Shown: positions 7,718-17,527, counted from the stretch's first letter. The stretch is 64,000 nt of DNA from JANOMH01 sp031422295 (GCA_031422295.1 JANOQM010000089.1:1-64000), one strand, 5' to 3'. Program-made: numbers and translations. Notes: a model not told the origin generated them from the letters alone.

Positions 7718-8776
7718 ATGACCCTCCCCCTCATCGACGGCCATAACGACTTTCTGCTCCGCCTCCTCCACGACCCGCAAAACCGCGACCAAATCTGGCT
7801 GCACGGCAACGGCAAGGGCCACCTTGACCTGCCGCGCATGCAAACGGCCCATTTCGCGGGTGGGTTCTTTGCGATCTATATCCCGTCGCCCCACCTGCCC
7901 GACCAGCCCGATTTTGAGGCGATGTTTGATAATCCACCCTATGCCCTCCCCCTGCCCGACCTGATCGACCGGGCCACCGCGCAGCCGATTGCGCTGGCCA
8001 TGGCCGGGCATTTGCTGGCGATGGAACGGCTGGCACCCCACGCGTTCAAGGTCTGCACCACCATAGCCGAAATCGAAACCTGCATGGCCCAAGGCATCAT
8101 ATTCGGCATCATGCATATGGAAGGGGCCGAGGCCATCGACCCCAGCCTCGACGCATTGCACGCATTCCACGCCATGGGCCTGCGCAGCATCGGGCCAGTG
8201 TGGAGCCGCCCCACTGTATTTGGCCATGGCGTGCCGTTCCGTTACCCCAGCAGCCCCGACACCGGGCCGGGGCTGACCCCGGCAGGCAAGGCGCTGATCA
8301 AGGAATGCAATCAGTTAGGCATCATGATCGACCTGTCGCATCTGAACGAAAAGGGCTTCGATGATGTGGCGCGGATCAGTAGCAAACCGCTGGTCGCCAC
8401 CCATTCCAACGCCCATGCCATAACGCCGTCCAGCCGCAACCTGACGAACCGGCAGTTGGAAATTATCAAAGACAGCAAAGGCATGGTCGGCCTGAACTTT
8501 GCCACCGCCTTCCTCTCCGACGATGGACGCAAACGGCCGGGGATCGGCTGGGACCCGTTCATCCGCCATCTGGACCATCTGATTGGCCAACTGGGCGAGG
8601 ATCACGTCGGCTTTGGGTCGGATTTTGACGGGGCGACGATGCCGGATGTGATGGGCGATGTGGTGGGGCTGGTGGGTTTGCAGGCGCAACTGCGGCAGCA
8701 TGGCTATGACGCCACACTGATGCGCAAGCTGTGTTCTGACAATTGGCTAAATGTCCTGCGCCAGACTTGGGGTTAG
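7718..8776 (+). CDS. Membrane dipeptidase (renal dipeptidase family, M19)
   Basis: Zinc-dependent dipeptidase, 352 aa, within the usual size of bacterial M19 enzymes. Visible family features: N-terminal DGHND metal motif, the HMEGAEAI glutamate segment, SHLNEKGFDDVA, ATHSNAHAI and GSDFDGAT. No signal peptide, so probably cytoplasmic. It ends with a 4-bp convergent overlap with tspO. Its place inside a photosynthesis gene cluster has no obvious functional reason and may mark an insertion shared with the Panacea islet. GC content is back to window level. Confidence 0.9.
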   Translation: MTLPLIDGHNDFLLRLLHDPQNRDQIWLHGNGKGHLDLPRMQTAHFAGGFFAIYIPSPHLPDQPDFEAMFDNPPYALPLPDLIDRATAQPIALAMAGHLLAMERLAPHAFKVCTTIAEIETCMAQGIIFGIMHMEGAEAIDPSLDALHAFHAMGLRSIGPVWSRPTVFGHGVPFRYPSSPDTGPGLTPAGKALIKECNQLGIMIDLSHLNEKGFDDVARISSKPLVATHSNAHAITPSSRNLTNRQLEIIKDSKGMVGLNFATAFLSDDGRKRPGIGWDPFIRHLDHLIGQLGEDHVGFGSDFDGATMPDVMGDVVGLVGLQAQLRQHGYDATLMRKLCSDNWLNVLRQTWG

Positions 8777-9252
8777 AGTTCGGCCATGTCCAGCGGCACG
8801 GCGTTCGGGTTCAGCCGGACCATTTCCCAGTTCAGTGCGCCTGCAACGGTGACCCAGATCAGGTAGGGCACAAACATGACGCCCGCCCAGAAATCCACCT
8901 CAAAATGCGCGATGGTTGCGCCCAGAACGCTGAGCCAAAGCGCACCCATCACCGGCAGGGCGCCCTTTAATCGGCGAGCGCCGAAAAATACGGGGGTCCA
9001 CAGGGCGTTGAATGCAATCTGTGCGGCCCAGAACGCCATTGCATAGGCGCTGCCCGGTTGTCCTGCCACCAGCGCCCCGGCGAACGAGATCAGCAGATAG
9101 ATTGAGGTCCACATCACCGGGAACACCCAGTTCGGCGGAGTCCATGCCGGTTTGTTCAAGCTCTTGTACCATGTTCCGGTCGGGAACGCCGCTCCGGTGC
9201 CCCCGGCCCCAAAAGAGGCCGCCAGAAATATCGCGAAAAGCAGCCAGTCCAT
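8773..9252 (-). CDS. tspO: TspO/MBR family tryptophan-rich sensory protein
   Basis: 159 aa, five hydrophobic segments, with the TspO hallmarks WYKSLNKPAWTPPNWVFPVMW and FWAAQIAFNALWTPVFF. In Rhodobacter, TspO (CrtK) is an outer-membrane porphyrin-binding protein that modulates photosynthesis gene expression in response to oxygen, and its gene adjoins crtB. Here too it is downstream of crtI-crtB on the same strand. Its end overlaps the dipeptidase end by 4 bp. Confidence 0.95.
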   Translation of the reverse strand: MDWLLFAIFLAASFGAGGTGAAFPTGTWYKSLNKPAWTPPNWVFPVMWTSIYLLISFAGALVAGQPGSAYAMAFWAAQIAFNALWTPVFFGARRLKGALPVMGALWLSVLGATIAHFEVDFWAGVMFVPYLIWVTVAGALNWEMVRLNPNAVPLDMAEL

Positions 9253-9286
9253 GCGCAGCGGTCCCTTTGCCAGTGATCGGGTTTAA

Positions 9287-10321
9287 CTATGCGCCCTGGG
9301 TATCGGTTCCAAGCGTCAATTCGCGGTGTCGTAATTCGGCCAGCACGTCCAGCAACGCCGTGGTCCGCCCTTGCACCGGGGCACTGCGCCCGGCGGCATC
9401 GACCAGAAACGCGGTTTCGGTCAAAGGTGGCGCATAGATCACTGCATTTCGCGGCATCAGGCTGTCGCCCACGGCCCGCAGCGTCGCCTGCCCCATCCAG
9501 CAGAGTTTTTGGGCCGCCGATGTATGCGCCCGGCGGGTGATGCTGTCACAACCTTGACGGCGCACCTGCGTGCCGATCCCGGCATAGATCAGCCGGGCGG
9601 CCCAGATACCCATCCGGGCGTTGCGCGGCAGGGCTGCAATCCCGGCCTCGGACCGGGCATACAGCCGGTCAGCTTCGGCCAGCAACCGTGCGACCATGCG
9701 GCGGATTGCAGGGGTCGAATCGGGGTCTTGCAAGAACATATCAGGCTCTATTTCAGCCGCTTTCAGCCAGTCCAGCGGCAAAAACAGCCGTCCGGCCCGC
9801 GCATCCTCGCCGACATCGCGGGCGATATTGGTCAGTTGCATCGCCACACCCAGATCGCAGGCCCGCGCCAGTGCATGCGGGTCGCGCACCCGCATCAGAA
9901 CACACATCATCGCGCCGACAGCGCTTGCGACACGGGCGGAATAGTGTCGCAGGTCTGACAGGGTGGCATAGCGCCGCCCGACGGCATCCCAAGCCAGCCC
10001 TTCCAGCAACGCCTCTGGCAGGGCGCGGGGCATATCAAACTGCTGGATGATTGCCGCAAAGGCCCGGTCCTCGGGCGCATTTCGGGGGGTGCCTGCATAG
10101 GCCAGATCAAGCCGGTGCTGCAGGGTCAGGACGGCGTGACCCTTGTGATCGCCCTCGTCCACTTCATCATCGGCCAGCCGACAGAAGGCATATAAAATCA
10201 GCGCCGGGTCGCGCACGGCGGTTGGCAACAGCCGCGATGCGGCATGGAATGACAGTGACCCGGTGCGGATTGCGGCCTGACAATGGGCAAGGTCGTCGGG
10301 GTCGATCATGGGGCGGATCAT
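9287..10321 (-). CDS. crtB: 15-cis-phytoene synthase CrtB
   Basis: Condenses two GGPP to phytoene, the first committed carotenoid step. 344 aa with both aspartate-rich motifs: CRLADDEVDEGDHKG and NIARDVGEDARAGRLFLP. The ATG at 10321 overlaps the crtI stop (ATGA), so this start is preferred over the Met four codons later. Last-but-one gene of the leftward crtI-crtB-tspO run. Confidence 0.96.
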   Translation of the reverse strand: MIRPMIDPDDLAHCQAAIRTGSLSFHAASRLLPTAVRDPALILYAFCRLADDEVDEGDHKGHAVLTLQHRLDLAYAGTPRNAPEDRAFAAIIQQFDMPRALPEALLEGLAWDAVGRRYATLSDLRHYSARVASAVGAMMCVLMRVRDPHALARACDLGVAMQLTNIARDVGEDARAGRLFLPLDWLKAAEIEPDMFLQDPDSTPAIRRMVARLLAEADRLYARSEAGIAALPRNARMGIWAARLIYAGIGTQVRRQGCDSITRRAHTSAAQKLCWMGQATLRAVGDSLMPRNAVIYAPPLTETAFLVDAAGRSAPVQGRTTALLDVLAELRHRELTLGTDTQGA

Positions 10322-11865
10322 TCGGCGGCGATCCGGATATCAGTGAGGATCTTGGGGGCATCTGGCACCAGTTTTCCCAACACTTCGGCACTGGAAATCA
10401 CCCCCGGCAGTCCCGCCCCCGGATGCGTGCCCGCGCCGACCAGATACAGACCCTTGGCCTCTTCGCTGACGTTATGGGGGCGGAACCACGCGCTTTGCAA
10501 AATGCGCGGCTCGATCGAAAAGGCCGATCCGAACGGCGACAGATAGCGGTCGCGGAAATCATCGGGAGTATAGATCAACTGCGCGCTGATCTTGTCACGG
10601 AAACCGGGGATGGTTTTTTCCAAAACGGCCGCGACTTTATCAGTATAGGCGGCCTTTTCGGTGGCCCAATCGACCGGATTGGCATGGCCCAGATGCGGCA
10701 CAGGGCTAAGTGCATAAAACGTATCATCGCCTTTTGGGGCAGCGGTCGGGTCAGTCACTGACGGGCGGTGCAGATACAAGCTCATGTCATCAGCCAGCTT
10801 GCCGCGCAGGAAAATGTCGTTCAGCAGACCCTTATAGCGCGGCGTGCTCAGGATCGTGTGATGGCCGACATCGGCCCATTGGTCTGCCGTGCCTTTGGTC
10901 CCGAAATACCAGACAAACAGACCCATCGACCAGCGCCTGCTGGTCAGTTTCCGGTCGGTCCAGCGTTTGCGCGGATGGTTGCGCAGCAAGCGCGAATAGG
11001 TGTGCCCTGCATCGGCATTGCTGACCACCAGCGGGGCAGCAAGCACTTCACCACTTGTCAGCTTGACCCCGGCGGCGGCTTTGTCTTTCAGCAATATCTC
11101 GTCAACTTCAACGCCTTGGCGCACCTGCCCGCCCTGAAGTTTAATCACCTCTGCCATTGCATCAGCAATCGCCTGCACCCCGCCCATGGCGTAGTGGACA
11201 CCAAATTGTTTTTCCAGATGCGACACGAGGATATACATCGAAGTCACGTGAAACGGGTCGCCGCCAATGAACAAGGGGTGAAACGACAGGGCCATGCGCA
11301 GGCGTTCGTCCTTGACCCGGAACGCCGCGTGACGAGCCACAGACCGGTCAGCCCGCAGCATCACGAACCGGGGCAAAACCTTGATCAGTTCCCACAGCTG
11401 ATGCATCGACCGGCGGCCAAGATTCTCGAACCCAAAGGCATAGCGCGCCTCGCTGTCCTTAAGGAATTTCGCATATCCTGTAAGGTCTCCGGGCGAAAGG
11501 CGTTCAACCTCGGCCATCATCCGTTTGGTATCGCCCGAGGCGGCAAAATGGCTGCCATCCTCCCACCGGATTTGATAAAACGGGTCCAACGGGCGCAGGT
11601 CAACGTCCTTGCGGAAATCCCGGCCACAAGCGGCCCATAATTCCTCCAACACCTGCGGCACCGTCACAATTGTCGGGCCCAGATCGAACCGATGCCCATC
11701 TTGGGTCACCGACGATCCGCGCCCGCCTGCCCGGTCAAGGCGGTCCAGCACAGTCACGCGATAGCCTTTGGCACCAAGGCGCATGGCGGCGGATAATCCG
11801 CCAATTCCGGCACCAATCACAATGGCGCGGTCGGCGGTGGTGGTTGGGTCAGAATGTGTAAACAT
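10318..11865 (-). CDS. crtI: Phytoene desaturase CrtI
   Basis: FAD-dependent desaturase that converts phytoene to neurosporene (three-step type in spheroidene producers). 515 aa, with IVIGAGIGGLSAAMRLGAKG near residue 15 and GLYLVGAGTHPGAGLPGVI near the C-terminus. The start codon lies inside a PpsR-type site (11857-11874), so repressor binding would cover the translation start region. Divergent from crtA. Confidence 0.96.
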   Translation of the reverse strand: MFTHSDPTTTADRAIVIGAGIGGLSAAMRLGAKGYRVTVLDRLDRAGGRGSSVTQDGHRFDLGPTIVTVPQVLEELWAACGRDFRKDVDLRPLDPFYQIRWEDGSHFAASGDTKRMMAEVERLSPGDLTGYAKFLKDSEARYAFGFENLGRRSMHQLWELIKVLPRFVMLRADRSVARHAAFRVKDERLRMALSFHPLFIGGDPFHVTSMYILVSHLEKQFGVHYAMGGVQAIADAMAEVIKLQGGQVRQGVEVDEILLKDKAAAGVKLTSGEVLAAPLVVSNADAGHTYSRLLRNHPRKRWTDRKLTSRRWSMGLFVWYFGTKGTADQWADVGHHTILSTPRYKGLLNDIFLRGKLADDMSLYLHRPSVTDPTAAPKGDDTFYALSPVPHLGHANPVDWATEKAAYTDKVAAVLEKTIPGFRDKISAQLIYTPDDFRDRYLSPFGSAFSIEPRILQSAWFRPHNVSEEAKGLYLVGAGTHPGAGLPGVISSAEVLGKLVPDAPKILTDIRIAAE

Positions 11866-11874
11866 AATCTGACA
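11857..11874. promoter_or_regulatory. PpsR/CrtJ-type operator overlapping the crtI start
   Basis: The plus strand reads TGTAAACATAATCTGACA, an exact TGT-N12-ACA match that covers the crtI start codon. A second exact site lies 115 bp away beside crtA, so looping between the two is conceivable. Confidence 0.72.
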
Positions 11875-11989
11875 CTATCGGGGGATTTACGGGCTGACAA
11901 TCCGTAGTTTAATGCGGGTTACCCCTTGAAATGGCGCATAACCCGGCTACGCCCATCTATGACAATAGCTTTTCAAAGCAAGCATCATG

Positions 11990-12007
11990 TGTAAGGATAA
12001 GTTTACA
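11990..12007. promoter_or_regulatory. PpsR/CrtJ-type operator upstream of crtA
   Basis: The sequence reads TGTAAGGATAAGTTTACA, exactly TGT-N12-ACA, 17 bp before the TTG start of crtA. Probably controls the crtA-bchI-bchD-bchO run. Confidence 0.75.
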
Positions 12008-12024
12008 CCACCGGGGCATCAATC

Positions 12025-12729
12025 TTGAGTCAAACCGTCAGCCTGTCTTTTTTCCGATTTGCCGGACCTTTGGCCCGGTTCTGGGCCTTGGCGCAGATGG
12101 GCGCGGCCCGCTGGCCACTGGCCCGCACACCGGATATCGGGTTTTGGAAGCTGTGCGGGTCCGGCACCGGCGAAGGGTTCACCCCGGTTCCCAACACCGC
12201 CGTTTACGCCATTCTGGCCACATGGCCGGACCATGTGACAGCGCAAAACCGGGTCGCCACAGCCCCAGTATTCCGCCGCTACCGCACCAAAGCCGCCGAA
12301 TCGTGGTCGGTATTCCTGACTCCCACATCGTCACGCGGGCATTGGTCTGGCGTTGCCCCGTTTCAGGTGTCCTCCGCCAACCCCGGCCCACTCGCCGCCC
12401 TGACCCGGGCCACGATCAAACCGCGCATCGCACTGCGGTTCTGGGGCCGGGTTCCGAATATTTCCGCCATGATAGGCTCTGATCCGAACGTCGCGTTCAA
12501 GATCGGGATCGGCGAACTCCCCCTGCTGCATCAGGTGACATTCTCGATCTGGCCGAACGAGGCCGCGATGGCCGGTTTCGCCCGCACTGGTCCGCATGCC
12601 GAGGCGATCCGCGCTGTCCGGTCTGAAAACTGGTTCAGCGAAGAATTATACGCCCGCTTCACCGTCCAATCCGACTCTGGCACATGGAACGGCACATCCC
12701 CCCTTAGTCACTTAAAAGAGGCCGCATGA
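12025..12729 (+). CDS. crtA: Spheroidene monooxygenase CrtA
   Basis: Oxygen-dependent monooxygenase that adds the 2-keto group, turning spheroidene into spheroidenone under oxic conditions. 234 aa; the opening VSLSFFRFAGPLARFWALAQM and KLCGSGTGEGFTPVPN are typical of CrtA. The start is TTG at 12025 (SQTVSLSFF); no ATG is available at this position. It is coupled to bchI by an ATGA overlap. Confidence 0.93.
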   Translation: MSQTVSLSFFRFAGPLARFWALAQMGAARWPLARTPDIGFWKLCGSGTGEGFTPVPNTAVYAILATWPDHVTAQNRVATAPVFRRYRTKAAESWSVFLTPTSSRGHWSGVAPFQVSSANPGPLAALTRATIKPRIALRFWGRVPNISAMIGSDPNVAFKIGIGELPLLHQVTFSIWPNEAAMAGFARTGPHAEAIRAVRSENWFSEELYARFTVQSDSGTWNGTSPLSHLKEAA

Positions 12730-13730
12730 AACAGCCCTTTCCGTTTTCGGCCATCGTCGGCCAAGAGGACATGAAACGCGCCATGATCCTGACCGCCATT
12801 GACCCGTCAATCGGTGGCGTCTTGGTCTTTGGCGACCGGGGCACGGGTAAATCCACCGCCGTGCGGGCGCTGGCTGCCTTGTTGCCGCCGATCATGGCCA
12901 TTCGGGGCTGCCCGGTGAATTCGGAAACGGCCGCTTTGGTGCCCGATTGGGCCGGATTAGACACGAAAACGCTGGTCGAAATGCCCACACCCGTCGTCGA
13001 TTTGCCCTTGGGCGCGACCGAGGATCGGGTGACGGGGGCGCTGGACATTGAACGCGCCCTGACGCGGGGTGAAAAGGCGTTTCAGCCGGGGCTGCTGGCC
13101 CGTGCCAACCGGGGCTATCTGTATATCGACGAGGTCAATCTGCTTGAGGATCATATCGTCGACCTGCTACTGGACGTGGCACAATCGGGCGAAAATCTGG
13201 TCGAGCGCGAGGGCCTCAGCATCCGTCACGCCGCCCGGTTCGTGCTGGTGGGGTCGGGCAACCCCGAAGAAGGCGAATTGCGGCCACAATTACTGGATCG
13301 GTTCGGCCTGTCGCTGGATGTAAAATCACCCAAAGACATTGAAACCCGGGTCGAGGTGATCCGCAGGCGGGATGCCTATGACAATGATTATGCCACCTTC
13401 ATGCTGCGCTGGCAGGCCGAGGACGGGCTGATCCGCGATCAGATTTTGAAAGCGCGAAAAGCCCTGAAAAAGCTGAAAACGCCGGATAAAACCCTGCATG
13501 ATGTGGCGGAGTTGTGCCTTGCCCTTGGGTCCGACGGATTGCGCGGCGAACTGACCCTGCTCAAGGCCGCCCGCGCCTATGCCGCATGGCGCGATGACAC
13601 TGCCCTAACCCGCGCCCATGTGCGCGATGTGGCCGCGATGGCGCTGCGCCACCGCCTGCGCCGCGATCCGTTGGACGAGGCCGGCAGCGGCACCCGGGTG
13701 CAACGTGTGGTGGAGGAGGTGCTTGGTTGA
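12726..13730 (+). CDS. bchI: Magnesium chelatase ATPase subunit I BchI
   Basis: AAA+ subunit of Mg-chelatase, which with BchD and BchH inserts Mg2+ into protoporphyrin IX. 334 aa. Walker A GDRGTGKS is at about residues 36-43 and Walker B LYIDEVNLLEDH around 130. The sensor stretch VGSGNPEEGELRPQLLDRFG is present. Start overlaps the crtA stop. Confidence 0.96.
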   Translation: MKQPFPFSAIVGQEDMKRAMILTAIDPSIGGVLVFGDRGTGKSTAVRALAALLPPIMAIRGCPVNSETAALVPDWAGLDTKTLVEMPTPVVDLPLGATEDRVTGALDIERALTRGEKAFQPGLLARANRGYLYIDEVNLLEDHIVDLLLDVAQSGENLVEREGLSIRHAARFVLVGSGNPEEGELRPQLLDRFGLSLDVKSPKDIETRVEVIRRRDAYDNDYATFMLRWQAEDGLIRDQILKARKALKKLKTPDKTLHDVAELCLALGSDGLRGELTLLKAARAYAAWRDDTALTRAHVRDVAAMALRHRLRRDPLDEAGSGTRVQRVVEEVLG

Positions 13731-15393
13731 CCTGACCGCACCTTTTGCCCGCGCCACAACGGCGCTGGCCTTGCTGGCGGTGGACCCTGTGGGCCTTGGC
13801 GGGTTGATGCTGCGGGCGCGGTCCGGTCCGGTGCGCGATGCGGTCCAAGGCATGTTCGGGGCGTTACCCCTGCCCATCATCCGGCTGCATCCGGGCCTGA
13901 CGGACCAGGCTTTGTTTGGCGGCCTTGACCTGTCTGCTACCTTGGCCACAGGCCGGATTGTGCGGGAACAGGGTCTGTTGGCCCGCCCCGCTGCACTGGT
14001 ATTGAGCATGGCCGAGCGTACCCCGCCGCAACTGGCTGCACGTGTGGCACAGGTACTGGACCATGGCACCGGGCATTGCCTGATCGCGCTTGATGAGGGC
14101 GCCGAACCCGACGAATGCGCCCCGCCTGCCCTGACCGAACGGCTGGCGTTTTTCATTGACCTCGCCGATGTCGCGCTGGGTGATATTACGGAATTTCCGC
14201 CCGAACCCGAGGAACTTGTGCAAGCCCGCGATAACCTGTCCGCCGTCCGCATCCCAGCGGATACGCTGACCCAAATCACCACGATTTGCCTGCAACTCGG
14301 GATCGACAGCCTGCGCGCGCCACTGTTTGCCCTGCGTGCCGCGCGGGCCCATGCGGCCCTGTCCGGTCACGACATGATTGAGGATGAAGACATCGAAGCA
14401 GCCTGCGCCCTGACCGTTGCCCACCGTGCCACGCAATTTCCCCAGACCGAAGAACCCGCCCCGCCCGCCCCCGCACCTGACGACAATGCGGACGCTGAAA
14501 CCCAAAGTGCCGATGACGACCTGATCCTGCCCGAAGAACTGTTGCTAGACGCGATCCGGGCGCTATTGCCTGATGACCTGCTGGCCCGGATTGCCGCCAC
14601 ACAATCCAGGCGCGGCACGGGCAGCGGGTCCGGGGCGGCGAAAAAAGGCAACCGGCGCGGGCGGCCCCTGCCACCCCGGGCCGGGCGGTTAGGCACCGGG
14701 GCACGGATTGATCTGGTGGCAACATTGCGGGCAGCGGCCCCATGGCAATCCATCCGGGCCAAGGCGTTGGGACCAAAGGCCGGGTTGCATATCCGCAGCA
14801 GCGATATCCAGCTGAAACGATTTCAGGATAAGTCCGACCGGCTGCTGATCTTCACCGTCGATGCCTCGGGGTCTGCTGCCTTGGCCCGGCTGGCCGAGGC
14901 CAAGGGGGCGGTGGAACTACTGTTGGCCCAGGCCTATGCGCGGCGCGACCACGTGGCGTTGATCGCGTTCCGGGGGACCGCTGCGGAAATCCTGCTGCCG
15001 CCGACCCGGTCGCTGGTGCAAACCAAACGGCGACTGGCCGCATTGCCCGGTGGTGGTGGCACGCCATTGGCTGCCGGATTGCAGGCAGCACTGCAACTGG
15101 CCGATCAGTCGCGGCGGCGTGGGCTGACCCCGACGATTGCCCTGTTGACCGATGGGCGGGCCAATATCGCGCTGGATGGCACCGCGAACCGGACACAAGC
15201 GGCGGAAGATGCGCAAAAGCTTGCGCGTGCGCTGCGGCTGACCGGCGTGGACGGGCTGGTGATTGATACTGGAAACCGGCCCGAACCTGCCTTGAAACTG
15301 CTCTCTGCCACATTGGGGGCCACCTACCTGCCCCTGCCCCGCGCTGATGCCAAACGATTGTCAGCCGCCGTCGCTGCCGTGCTGGATACCTGA
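13723..15393 (+). CDS. bchD: Magnesium chelatase subunit D BchD
   Basis: Second AAA+/VWA subunit of Mg-chelatase. 556 aa from the TTG at 13723. That start has GGAGGAGG directly upstream, overlaps the bchI end by 8 bp and gives the expected N-terminus (VDLTAPFARATTALALLAVD). The AAA-like part lacks a proper Walker A, as usual for BchD. A proline/acid-rich linker is near residue 245 (EEPAPPAPAPDDNADAE). The C-terminal VWA domain has the MIDAS motif DASGSA. Confidence 0.94.
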   Translation: MVDLTAPFARATTALALLAVDPVGLGGLMLRARSGPVRDAVQGMFGALPLPIIRLHPGLTDQALFGGLDLSATLATGRIVREQGLLARPAALVLSMAERTPPQLAARVAQVLDHGTGHCLIALDEGAEPDECAPPALTERLAFFIDLADVALGDITEFPPEPEELVQARDNLSAVRIPADTLTQITTICLQLGIDSLRAPLFALRAARAHAALSGHDMIEDEDIEAACALTVAHRATQFPQTEEPAPPAPAPDDNADAETQSADDDLILPEELLLDAIRALLPDDLLARIAATQSRRGTGSGSGAAKKGNRRGRPLPPRAGRLGTGARIDLVATLRAAAPWQSIRAKALGPKAGLHIRSSDIQLKRFQDKSDRLLIFTVDASGSAALARLAEAKGAVELLLAQAYARRDHVALIAFRGTAAEILLPPTRSLVQTKRRLAALPGGGGTPLAAGLQAALQLADQSRRRGLTPTIALLTDGRANIALDGTANRTQAAEDAQKLARALRLTGVDGLVIDTGNRPEPALKLLSATLGATYLPLPRADAKRLSAAVAAVLDT

Positions 15394-15396
15394 CCG

Positions 15397-16245
15397 ATGC
15401 GCTGGCCCAAAGATGCCCACAACTGGCCAATGGCCGAATTATCGCGCTTTGTGCTGCACCGCCCGCACCGCTGGCACATTCAGGAAGGCGGCAAAGGCAA
15501 GACCCTGTTGCTGATCCACGGCGCGGGCGGGGCAAGCCAAAGCTGGCGCGGGCTGATGCCATTGCTGATGCAATCCCATCATGTCGTGGCGATTGACCTG
15601 CCGGGACAGGGTTTTACCCAATTGGGTGCCCGGCAACGCTGCGGATTAGATCATATATCCGAAGATTTGCTGGCGCTGATCCGGCATCAGGGCTGGGTCC
15701 CCCGCGCGATCATTGGTCATTCGGCAGGGGCTGCCATTGCATTGCGACTGGCCGAATTGGGTGTGCCGGGGCAGGTCATCGGGATCAACGCCGCCTTGGG
15801 CACTTTCAAGGGCGTGGCCGGATGGCTGTTTCCCGCCATGGCCAAACTGCTGGCACTGACCCCATTCGCGGCCACTATCTTTGCCGGATCAATGACCGAA
15901 CAAAAGGTCCGCAGCCTGATCCGGGGGACGGGTTCGGTGTTGGATGATGCGGGGATTGGGCTGTATTTGCGGCTGTCATCTGATCGGGCCCATGTGGACG
16001 GGACATTGACGATGATGGCGCAATGGCAGTTGGATGGGCTGCTTGCCCGGCTACCGCAAATCGAAACGCCGGTGACGTTGATCGTGGGCGAAACTGACGG
16101 GGCGGTGCCGCCTGTCACCAGCCATGATGCGGCTTTGGCCCTGCCCACGGCGACGGTCATCAGTTTGCCCGGACTGGGCCATCTGGCGCATGAAGAGGAC
16201 CCGGCGACGGTGGCGGGCCTGATCCGCTCCGCAGTGGTGGGTTAG
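15397..16245 (+). CDS. bchO: Alpha/beta hydrolase BchO
   Basis: 282 aa hydrolase of the Mg-chelatase-associated BchO family, always found with bchI and bchD; its exact role is not settled. The oxyanion-hole region is LLLIHGAGGASQSW, the nucleophile elbow GHSAGAA, and the C-terminal histidine sits in LGHLAHEED. It begins 4 bp after the bchD stop and is the last gene of the crtA-bchIDO run. Confidence 0.93.
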   Translation: MRWPKDAHNWPMAELSRFVLHRPHRWHIQEGGKGKTLLLIHGAGGASQSWRGLMPLLMQSHHVVAIDLPGQGFTQLGARQRCGLDHISEDLLALIRHQGWVPRAIIGHSAGAAIALRLAELGVPGQVIGINAALGTFKGVAGWLFPAMAKLLALTPFAATIFAGSMTEQKVRSLIRGTGSVLDDAGIGLYLRLSSDRAHVDGTLTMMAQWQLDGLLARLPQIETPVTLIVGETDGAVPPVTSHDAALALPTATVISLPGLGHLAHEEDPATVAGLIRSAVVG

Positions 16246-16274
16246 CGTTTGCCCAAGGTTACGCGCCGGGACGA

Positions 16275-17441
16275 TTAAAGTCCGTTCAGCAAGGCTTGGG
16301 TCGGCCAGGCATCCGCAGGCAACCCCAGCCTGACCTGTTCGGCCTGCACCGCTGCCCGGGTCTTGGCCCCCAAAATTCCATCCGCATTGCCCACATCATA
16401 ACCCATTGCAGCCAGTCGCTGTTGCAGGCCAACAATCTGTTCCCCGGTCAGCCCCGGATCGGCGTTGCCGGGTTCATAAACCGGGGCACCCATAATCCTT
16501 GTTCCGAAGTAAGCCGCCGTCGTCACATAGACAAGACTTTGATTCCACTCAAAATAAACACGAAAATTTGGATAGGCCAGAAATGCGGGGCCATCGCGGC
16601 CCATCGGCAAAAGGACCGACGCAGGCAGGCCCGGCCACAGCCCTACATCGCGCCCCTGCACCCCAAGGGCGGCCCATTCTTCACTACTGCGGGTTTTGTC
16701 CAGCCCGGTCTGAGCCCAGTCCAGCCCCTCAGGCACCACGACTTCCTGCAACCAAGGCTCGCCCGCACGCCAGCCTAGCGCGGCCAGCATCTTGCCCCCC
16801 GACATCAGCGCATCGGGTGCCGAGGTTTTCAACGTCACCTGCCCGTCACCATCGCCATCAACGCCGTTTTCAATGATATCAGCGGGCAACATCTGCACCT
16901 GCCCGATCTCTCCGGCCCAAGCCCCGGTGGTCCGGTCCGGGTCAAATTCGCCGCGCCGGTACAACTCCATTGCAGCAAATATCTGCGGGCGGAACAATTC
17001 CGGACGGCGACAATCATGCGCCAATGTGACCAACGCATTGGCGGTGTTGAAATCGCCCTGCACCTGTCCGAAATCAGTCTCAAACGCCCAGAACGCCAGC
17101 AACACCCCGCGCGGAACGCCATATTGCGCCTCGATCTGGTCAAAGGTGCTGTCATAGCGATCAGCATTGGCGCGGGCATTGTCGATCCGCCCTTGCGAAA
17201 TCAGACGGCGGGAAAAGTCGATGAAATCACGCTGAAACACGCCCTGCGCCCGGTCGGCGCTGATCACGGCGGGGTCCTGTCGGATGCGGGAGAAGAACCG
17301 GTCGGTGATGTCCGGCGCAAAACCGCGCTGGGCGGCTTCGGTTTTCAAACCGCCGATAAAACCGCCGAAATCACCGCCGCAGGATTCGGCTTGCGCGTTG
17401 GTCGCTGCGATGATGACGAAGATCGACATAAGTTGGCGCAT
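16275..17441 (-). CDS. Lytic murein transglycosylase (MltB-like) with peptidoglycan-binding domain
   Basis: Cleaves peptidoglycan glycan strands in the periplasm. The start at 17441 (MRQLMSIFVIIAATNAQA) gives a Sec signal peptide and 388 aa; a longer frame to 17582 would overlap cbiB. The catalytic domain contains YGVPRGVLLAFWAFETDFG, with the glutamate expected in this family, then QVQMLPADIIENGVDGDGDG. A peptidoglycan-binding type 1 repeat closes the protein (LQQRLAAMGYDVGNADGILG). Not part of the bch or cob pathways. Confidence 0.9.
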   Translation of the reverse strand: MRQLMSIFVIIAATNAQAESCGGDFGGFIGGLKTEAAQRGFAPDITDRFFSRIRQDPAVISADRAQGVFQRDFIDFSRRLISQGRIDNARANADRYDSTFDQIEAQYGVPRGVLLAFWAFETDFGQVQGDFNTANALVTLAHDCRRPELFRPQIFAAMELYRRGEFDPDRTTGAWAGEIGQVQMLPADIIENGVDGDGDGQVTLKTSAPDALMSGGKMLAALGWRAGEPWLQEVVVPEGLDWAQTGLDKTRSSEEWAALGVQGRDVGLWPGLPASVLLPMGRDGPAFLAYPNFRVYFEWNQSLVYVTTAAYFGTRIMGAPVYEPGNADPGLTGEQIVGLQQRLAAMGYDVGNADGILGAKTRAAVQAEQVRLGLPADAWPTQALLNGL

Positions 17442-17527
17442 CAAAACCCCCGCAAATAGCTGCGCCGACACTAACAGCGACAAGACGCGGCGCAAGCAAG
17501 TCACGGGCTGACCACCTGAACTTGGCT

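Noticed and set aside
10768..11640. Long plus-strand frame opposite crtI
   Set aside because: Antisense shadow of a clear crtI gene, with high-GC third-position pattern on the other strand and no recognisable domain.
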